Shown: positions 6,149 through 11,014 of the stretch, piece after piece
Numbering within the stretch: position 1 is the first letter of the stretch
Layout of the letters: each line of letters begins with the position of its first letter
NCBI GenBank assembly: GCA_030691295.1
Contig: JAUYEQ010000649.1
Coordinates: forward strand, 1-11,014
Reading direction: 5' to 3'
DNA: 11,014 bases
Source of the DNA: Bacteroidota bacterium
GTDB lineage: Bacteria; Bacteroidota; Bacteroidia; Bacteroidales; Prolixibacteraceae
The notes under the pieces: model-generated
Told to the model about the DNA's origin: nothing
Database searches by the model: none
Seen by the model: only the letters and a program-made list of their open reading frames with translations
Translations under genes and position numbers: made by a program

Positions 6149-8335
6149 ATGAAAAAACTAAAACTATTTGCAATTCTTGCCATAGTGTCGGTTGCCTCGA
6201 TTACCGGGTGTAAAACTGACGACTATGAGGCCAAAGTTGGCGTATGCCCGCTGGTGGTATCTACAATCCCTATTGATAAGGCCATCGATGTACCGCTTAA
6301 TCAGGTAATTTCGGCAACTTTCAACGAAAAAATGGATCCTGCAACAATCAATCAGGCATCATTTATCATCCAGCAAGGTACAACAACAGTTGCCGGAACA
6401 GTCGCTTACAGCGGAGTAACAGCAACGTTCACCCCTACCAGTCCGCTTTTGCCGAATGTACTCTATTCAGGCACAATTAAGACACTGGCCAAAGATCTTC
6501 TCGGACAATCTTTAATGGAAGATTACAAATGGTCGTTCACTACCATTGCACAGGTAACTTTGGTATCAAATCCAACAGCCGGTGGTACAACCAGCGGAGC
6601 AGGCACTTTTGCCAAAGGCTCTTCAGTTACAGTAAACGCCATTCCTAATGCGGGTTATTCGTTTATCAACTGGACATTGAACGGAACTCCTGTTTCAACA
6701 ACTCCAGCTTATCAGTTTACAATGGACGGTAACAAAGCGTTGGTTGCAAACTTCTCGTTCCAATTTGCAGTTGCACTTTCATCGAATCCTGCTGAAGGCG
6801 GAATCACAACCGGTGCCGGCTCATATACTGCAGGCGCCAATGTTACTGTTACTGCAACTCCGAATACCGGATATACATTTGTTAACTGGACAGAAGGCCT
6901 TACCATAGCTTCTACCCAGGCAAATTATGCATTTCAGTTGAATTCAAACAGAACCTTAGTTGCCAATTTTAAGATCAACACCTACACTTTAACGGTAGTT
7001 GCATTGAATGGAACTGTATTGAAAGTTCCGCTTCAGACTACATACAATCATGGAACTGTAGTAAATCTTACAGCAACACCAAATACAGGATTTAGCTTTG
7101 TATCATGGACCGGAGATGCAACCGGCCTCGTGAATGCCACATCGGTTACAATGAATTCGAATAAAACTGTAACTGCGAACTTTACAGCAGTAGTGGTTAA
7201 CACTTATACTTTAAATGTAACAGCTGTCAACGGCACCGTTTTGAAAGTACCGAGCAAAACAGCTTACAATAGTGGGGAAATTGTAGTTCTTACTGCAACA
7301 CCTGCTACCGGTTATGTATTTACGTCATGGACTGGTGACGCAACAGGATTAGTGAATCCAGTGTCGGTTACCATGAACGCAAATAAAAATGTAACCGCGA
7401 ACTTTACTGCAATTGTACCAAATACATATACATTGAATGTAATAGCCAACAACGGAACTGTGTTGAAAAATCCGAATTTGGTATTCTATCCAAGTGGAAC
7501 CAATGTGGAACTTACTGCTACGGCTAATCCAGGCTTTACCTTTACAGGTTGGAGTGGCGATGCCAATGGCACTATAAATCCATTGACAGTTAACATGAAC
7601 GCGAATAAGAATATCACTGCAAACTTTATTGAAGATGTGATTATTCCGGTAGGTCCGGTAGTAGATCTGAAAACTGCAGGTGATTTTTCAATCTTATCAA
7701 AGTCAGGAATTTCATCAACAGGAATTACTTCAGTTCAAGGCGATATTGGCGTGAGTCCTGCTGCTGCTGCTGCAATAACCGGATTTGGCTTAATCATGAA
7801 TACCGACGGCCAGTCATCGCACACTACGATTGCAACTCATGTAACCGGAAAAGTATATGCTGCTGATTATGCCCCGCCAACGCCAAGTAAATTGACGGTA
7901 GCTGTTTTAGATATGGAAACCGCCTACACCACTGCCAATAATTTGGTAACTCCTGCACCTGTTCTTGAAAAGGGCGCTGGAAATCTAAGCGGTCTGACAT
8001 TGGCTCCCGGTTTGTATAAATGGAGTACCGGAGTATTAATTAATTCAAATTCCAGTGTTACTTTATCTGGTGGAGCAAATGATTCATGGGTATTCCAAAT
8101 TGCACAGGATCTTACATTATTGACTGGTGCAAAAGTTAATTTGATCGGTGGCGCTCAAGCCAAAAATATAACCTGGGTAGTGGCTGGTCAGGCAGTTCTT
8201 GGTACACAAACAGAATTATATGGAACTATCCTGAGTAAAACACTTATTTCCCTTAATACAGGGGCAAAGGTAACTGGAAAGTTATTGGCTCAGACTGCTG
8301 TTACACTGAACGCAAGTACTGTTGTTGCACCGTAA
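6149..8335 (+). CDS. Ice-binding-like (DUF3494) surface lipoprotein with Ig-like and InlB-type repeat stalk
   Basis: The protein has 728 residues. Residues 1-21 are a lipoprotein signal peptide with lipobox SITGC; Cys21 is followed by KTDD, resembling the acidic surface-export signal after the lipid-modified Cys in some Bacteroidota. Residues about 33-132 are a bacterial Ig-like (SbsA/Big_5) domain (STIPIDKAIDVPLN, ATFNEKMDPATI, WSFTT). Then come five repeats of the divergent InlB B-repeat type (about 136-203, 206-275, 278-346, 351-420, 426-494), each with a Gly-Tyr/Phe..W core and a NxNKxVTANF end. Residues about 505-725 are a DUF3494 ice-binding domain (GDIGVSP, LAPGLYKW, WVFQIAQDL, SLNTGAKVTG), a beta-helix that in characterised members adsorbs to ice. 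The stalk would hold it away from the outer membrane, as in ice adhesins. Not all DUF3494 proteins are proven to bind ice, so adhesion to another surface is possible. Gene is probably in an operon with the following OmpA-type gene. Confidence 0.88.
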   Translation: MKKLKLFAILAIVSVASITGCKTDDYEAKVGVCPLVVSTIPIDKAIDVPLNQVISATFNEKMDPATINQASFIIQQGTTTVAGTVAYSGVTATFTPTSPLLPNVLYSGTIKTLAKDLLGQSLMEDYKWSFTTIAQVTLVSNPTAGGTTSGAGTFAKGSSVTVNAIPNAGYSFINWTLNGTPVSTTPAYQFTMDGNKALVANFSFQFAVALSSNPAEGGITTGAGSYTAGANVTVTATPNTGYTFVNWTEGLTIASTQANYAFQLNSNRTLVANFKINTYTLTVVALNGTVLKVPLQTTYNHGTVVNLTATPNTGFSFVSWTGDATGLVNATSVTMNSNKTVTANFTAVVVNTYTLNVTAVNGTVLKVPSKTAYNSGEIVVLTATPATGYVFTSWTGDATGLVNPVSVTMNANKNVTANFTAIVPNTYTLNVIANNGTVLKNPNLVFYPSGTNVELTATANPGFTFTGWSGDANGTINPLTVNMNANKNITANFIEDVIIPVGPVVDLKTAGDFSILSKSGISSTGITSVQGDIGVSPAAAAAITGFGLIMNTDGQSSHTTIATHVTGKVYAADYAPPTPSKLTVAVLDMETAYTTANNLVTPAPVLEKGAGNLSGLTLAPGLYKWSTGVLINSNSSVTLSGGANDSWVFQIAQDLTLLTGAKVNLIGGAQAKNITWVVAGQAVLGTQTELYGTILSKTLISLNTGAKVTGKLLAQTAVTLNASTVVAP
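6554..7630 (+). repeat. Five coding repeats (InlB-type stalk modules, about 70 codons each)
   Basis: Five in-frame units of roughly 210 bp. Units 1-2 are one subtype (SNPAxGGxTxGAGxxxxG) and units 3-5 another (YTLxVxAxNGTVLKxP...SWTGDATG). Units 3-5 are the most alike, with shared WTGDATGLVN segments, and probably arose by later duplication. Confidence 0.8.
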
Positions 8336-8347
8336 TAAAATAGTGTC

Positions 8348-8365
8348 AATCCCCTTCGGGGGATT
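8348..8365 (+). ncRNA. UUCG-tetraloop hairpin between the ice-binding and OmpA-type genes
   Basis: AATCCCC (8348-8354), TTCG loop (8355-8358), GGGGATT (8359-8365): a perfect 7-bp stem closed by the very stable C(UUCG)G tetraloop, starting 13 bp after the stop of the ice-binding gene. Only a short TTTT stretch overlaps and follows the stem, so it may be a partial terminator or an mRNA-stabilising 3' element that sets the ratio of the two proteins. It is a structured RNA element rather than a separate RNA gene. Confidence 0.65.
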
Positions 8366-8402
8366 TTCAAAAGCACCAAATATATTTTATAAAAATAATA
8401 AC

Positions 8403-10463
8403 ATGGAAAATATTATATCAAAAACAAATTTTAAAATGGGATCGCGCATTGCGCGGTTCCCTTTAAGCCTGATTGCAAAAAGTGTTTTTGTCGGCACTTT
8501 GTTGCTGACTGCAGTTCAGTCGCCACTTCAGGCCCAGGAAACACAGGAGGCTAAGTTTACGAAACCTTCATGGTGGTTTGGAGCTGCCGGTGGTGCAAAC
8601 TTAAATTTTTACCGCGGAACCACCCAACAATTGACCAATGATTTTATGGTTCCAACAGCTTTTCACGATGGCAAGGGAATCGGGCTTTTTGCTTATCCTG
8701 TCATGGAGTTTCATCGTCCCGGATCAATGCTTGGGTTTATGCTTCAGGCAGGTTACGAAAGCCGCAGGGCTGCATGGGAACAGGTAAATACACCCTGTAA
8801 CTGCCCGGCAGATCTGGAAACCGACCACCTTGCATACATTACCGTGGAACCAAGCATACGTTTCGCCCCGTTTAAATCAAATTTCTATATTTATGGCGGA
8901 CCGCGTCTGGCATTCAATGTTGACAAACGTTTCTTATACGAACAGGGAATTAGTCCTGATTACCCAAACGTTCCTGCTCTACCAGATAGAAACGGTGTTT
9001 TCAGCGATATGAACAAATCGGTCATCTCGATGCAAATCGGTGCCGGATACGACATCTCGCTTTCAGCAGATAACAAACAGAATCAAGCTGTACTTTCTCC
9101 ATTTATTGCCTTCCACCCTTATTTTGGACAGGATCCACGTTCAATCGAATCGTGGAACCTAACAACTGTAAGAGCAGGTATCGCGCTTAAATTCGGACGC
9201 GGCAAAAAAATTGCAGCTCCTGAAGAAGTTATTGTACCTGTAGTTGCATTGGTTGAACCTGATGTTACGTTTGCAGTAAACGCACCTAAAAACGTTCCGG
9301 TTGAACGCAGGGTAAGAGAAACATTCCCGCTTCGCAATTATGTATTCTTTAACGAAGGATCTACTGAAATTCCAAGCCGTTATGTATTGCTTCGGAAAGA
9401 TCAGGTAAAAGATTTCAGGGAAGACCAGTTGGAAGTTTTCACTCCAAAAGATTTGGATGGACGCTCGAAACGCCAGATGACAGTTTATTACAATGTGTTG
9501 AACATTCTGGGCGACCGTATGGTGAAAAATCCTTCTTCAACAATCACATTGACCGGTTCGTCGATGGAAGGTGCAAATGATGGAAAAGCAATGGCCGAAT
9601 CAACCAAAAAATACCTGGTTGATGTATTCGGAATCGCCCCTGCAAGAATTACTACTGTAGGTCGTGTAAAACCAGCAATCCCATCGGAACAGCCAGGTGG
9701 AAAACTCGAATTAGACCTCCTTCGTGAAGGCGACCGCAGGGTTTCAATCACAAGCGGTTCTCCTGAATTGCTGATGGAATTCCAGAGTGGCAATGATTCA
9801 CCGCTGAAACCGGTTGAGATCAATGTTGTTCAGGAAGCGCCGGTTGACAGCTATGTTACCTTCAATGTTGAGGGCGCTGATACCGCATTTACTTCATGGA
9901 ATCTGGAATTAACCGACAAACAGGGAAAGGTTCAGAAATTTGGACCATATACCAAAGAATCGGTAAGTATTCCGGGCAAAACCATTTTGGGAACGAATCC
10001 TGAAGGCGATTACAAGGTTTCCATGATTGGCCAGACAAAAACTGGCAAGGTTATCAGGAAAGAAACCAATGCACACCTTGTACTTTGGACACCGCCGGTT
10101 GCCGAAGAAATGATGCGGTTCAGCATTATTTATGAATTCAACAACTCTGACGCCATCGCTATGTACGATAAATATCTTACAGAAGTGGTTACACCAAAGA
10201 TTCCTAAAAACGGAACTGTTATTATACATGGTCATACCGATATTATCGGAGGTGAAGATGCTAACCTGAAACTCTCATTGGCACGTGCAAATGATGTGAA
10301 AGGTATTATGGAAAAAGCTTTGGCCAAAGCCAACAGAACCGATGTTAAATTTGATGTTCGCGGATTTGGTGAAGACGAAAGTTTAGCACCGTTTAACAAC
10401 AAATTTCCCGAGGAACGTTTTTATAACCGTTCGGTTATCATCGACATCATCCCGGCGAAATAA
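8403..10463 (+). CDS. Outer-membrane beta-barrel protein with two OmpA-like modules
   Basis: From the ATG at 8403 the protein has 686 residues; the open frame extends back to a TTG at 8322 that overlaps the upstream gene and is unlikely. The ATG at 8436 (Met12) is also possible, as it gives a more compact signal peptide; cleavage is likely after LQA-Q near residue 44. Residues about 56-265 are an outer-membrane barrel (WWFGAAGGANLNFYRG, YIYGGPRLAFNVD, ending in VRAGIALKFGRG). Residues about 305-449 are a first OmpA-like module that keeps DRRVSI but lacks the TD and NxxLSxxRA motifs. Residues about 470-565 look Ig-like. Residues about 570-684 are a normal OmpA domain (GHTDIIG, NLKLSLARA, NRSVII) predicted to bind peptidoglycan. 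The gene lies 67 bp after the ice-binding gene, has no clear promoter of its own, and ends in a strong terminator, so the two are probably one operon. Confidence 0.88.
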   Translation: MENIISKTNFKMGSRIARFPLSLIAKSVFVGTLLLTAVQSPLQAQETQEAKFTKPSWWFGAAGGANLNFYRGTTQQLTNDFMVPTAFHDGKGIGLFAYPVMEFHRPGSMLGFMLQAGYESRRAAWEQVNTPCNCPADLETDHLAYITVEPSIRFAPFKSNFYIYGGPRLAFNVDKRFLYEQGISPDYPNVPALPDRNGVFSDMNKSVISMQIGAGYDISLSADNKQNQAVLSPFIAFHPYFGQDPRSIESWNLTTVRAGIALKFGRGKKIAAPEEVIVPVVALVEPDVTFAVNAPKNVPVERRVRETFPLRNYVFFNEGSTEIPSRYVLLRKDQVKDFREDQLEVFTPKDLDGRSKRQMTVYYNVLNILGDRMVKNPSSTITLTGSSMEGANDGKAMAESTKKYLVDVFGIAPARITTVGRVKPAIPSEQPGGKLELDLLREGDRRVSITSGSPELLMEFQSGNDSPLKPVEINVVQEAPVDSYVTFNVEGADTAFTSWNLELTDKQGKVQKFGPYTKESVSIPGKTILGTNPEGDYKVSMIGQTKTGKVIRKETNAHLVLWTPPVAEEMMRFSIIYEFNNSDAIAMYDKYLTEVVTPKIPKNGTVIIHGHTDIIGGEDANLKLSLARANDVKGIMEKALAKANRTDVKFDVRGFGEDESLAPFNNKFPEERFYNRSVIIDIIPAK

Positions 10464-10486
10464 AAATTCAATTTAAATTTCATAGG

Positions 10487-10516
10487 AAAGAGGCTCAGTT
10501 TGAGCCTCTTTTTTTT
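10487..10516 (+). terminator. Rho-independent terminator of the ice-binding/OmpA operon
   Basis: AAAGAGGCTCA (10487-10497), GTT loop, TGAGCCTCTTT (10501-10511): an 11-bp perfect stem with a run of eight T (10509-10516), 23 bp after the OmpA-type stop. Confidence 0.93.
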
Positions 10517-10567
10517 ATTCCATACACCTGTGAATTTTGCAACTTAAAAAAAGAGTTGTGTAAGTCA

Positions 10568-10595
10568 TTCCTGAATCAAAGACCTCAACTTTGCC
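10568..10595 (+). promoter_or_regulatory. Promoter region of the DUF4382 gene, with the shared 13-bp motif
   Basis: TTCCT (10568-10572), 10 bp, then CCTCAACTTTGCC (10583-10595), the same 13-mer as before the ice-binding gene. The TTTG ends 38 bp before the ATG at 10632. No canonical -33 TTTG is visible at the usual spacing. Confidence 0.5.
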
Positions 10596-10627
10596 GTGTA
10601 ATTATTTACAAAATATTTAAACAGAAA

Positions 10628-10657
10628 ACACATGAAAACAACACACATGAAAACAAG
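10628..10657 (+). repeat. 15-bp tandem duplication over the start codon
   Basis: ACACATGAAAACAAC (10628-10642) is followed directly by ACACATGAAAACAAG (10643-10657). The copies differ only at the last base. Each holds an in-frame ATG, giving the protein start MKTTHMKTSA. Confidence 0.85.
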
Positions 10658-11014
10658 CGCAAACTTAATCTTCAGAAAGATATTGTTTGCCTCATTTATT
10701 GGACTGCTATTTATGCAATTTACGTCCTGTGATTCGGAAAAAGACAATGAAAAAGCACATCTGAAAGTTCGGATGACTGACGCCCCGGCAAACTATGACG
10801 CTGTAATGGTAGATGTGAAGGGTGTAGAAATTATCGGTAATGGCGGAACAATTGTCATGCTAAATGCCAATGCAGGTATCTATAATCTTCTTGATTATTC
10901 AAACGGCTTAGATACACTTATCGCATCAGGCGACCTTGAAGCGGGATCAGTTTCGCAAATCAGACTGATTTTGGGACCAAACAATTCGGTGGTGGTTGAT
11001 GGCGTTGTCTATCC
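10632..11014 (+). CDS. DUF4382 lipoprotein, N-terminal part (runs off the window)
   Basis: The frame is open from the ATG at 10632 to the window end; 127 codons and two further bases are visible. Residues 1-33 are a lipoprotein signal peptide: basic start, hydrophobic ILFASFIGLLFMQF and lipobox FTSC with Cys33 (Cys28 if the second ATG at 10647 is used). Residues about 42-127 match the start of DUF4382 (KAHLKVRMTDAPANYDAVMVDVKGVEI, then IYNLLDYSNGLDTLIASGDL, then QIRLILGPNN). This is a family of extracytoplasmic beta-sandwich proteins of unknown function, common as lipoproteins in Bacteroidota. The mature protein begins with an acidic DSEKDNEK. The gene follows a strong terminator and has its own promoter region. 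Confidence 0.88.
   Translation, partial: MKTTHMKTSANLIFRKILFASFIGLLFMQFTSCDSEKDNEKAHLKVRMTDAPANYDAVMVDVKGVEIIGNGGTIVMLNANAGIYNLLDYSNGLDTLIASGDLEAGSVSQIRLILGPNNSVVVDGVVY

Noticed and set aside
10565..10747. 60-codon minus-strand frame near the right end
   Set aside because: It lies antisense to the signal-peptide region of the DUF4382 lipoprotein and to its promoter; its hydrophobic stretch is the reverse of that signal.

Overview
The window looks like chromosomal DNA of a Bacteroidota species. The evidence is OmpA-family proteins with thrombospondin type-3 repeats, lipoproteins of Bacteroidota-typical families (DUF4382, an ice-binding DUF3494 protein), AT-rich intergenic DNA without clear Shine-Dalgarno sites, and promoter-like pairs of the Bacteroidota form TTTG - about 20 bp - TAnnTTTG. 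No rRNA, tRNA, CRISPR array or insertion sequence is visible.

Layout. (1) 1-483: the C-terminal end of an OmpA-type peptidoglycan-binding outer-membrane protein, closed by a strong terminator. (2) About 540-3634: a compact Type II restriction-modification island. It has a rightward N6-adenine DNA methyltransferase (639-2546) and a leftward pair, a small XRE/controller protein (3354-3587) followed by a probable restriction endonuclease (2477-3376). The methyltransferase and endonuclease genes converge and overlap by 70 bp at their 3' ends. A direct repeat that closely resembles a C-box (3610-3634) lies in front of the controller gene and straddles its predicted -33 element. (3) 3742-5916: a leftward gene for a secreted protein built of 14 RCC1 repeats, probably two seven-bladed beta-propellers. 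(4) 6149-10463: a rightward pair, an ice-binding (DUF3494) lipoprotein with an adhesin-like stalk and an outer-membrane protein carrying two OmpA-like modules, separated by a UUCG hairpin and closed by a strong terminator. (5) 10632 to the end: the start of a DUF4382 lipoprotein gene whose promoter region shares a 13-bp motif with the ice-binding gene.

How it fits together. Most of the window is cell-envelope genes: OmpA anchors, surface lipoproteins and a secreted propeller. The restriction-modification island sits among them and looks more AT-rich. In the island, the methyltransferase has its own constitutive-looking promoter, while the endonuclease depends on a leaderless, C-box-controlled operon. 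This is the usual arrangement for delaying endonuclease expression until the host DNA is methylated. The least-known items are the endonuclease, whose family I do not recognise, the 14-blade propeller protein, and the ice-binding lipoprotein / double-OmpA pair.
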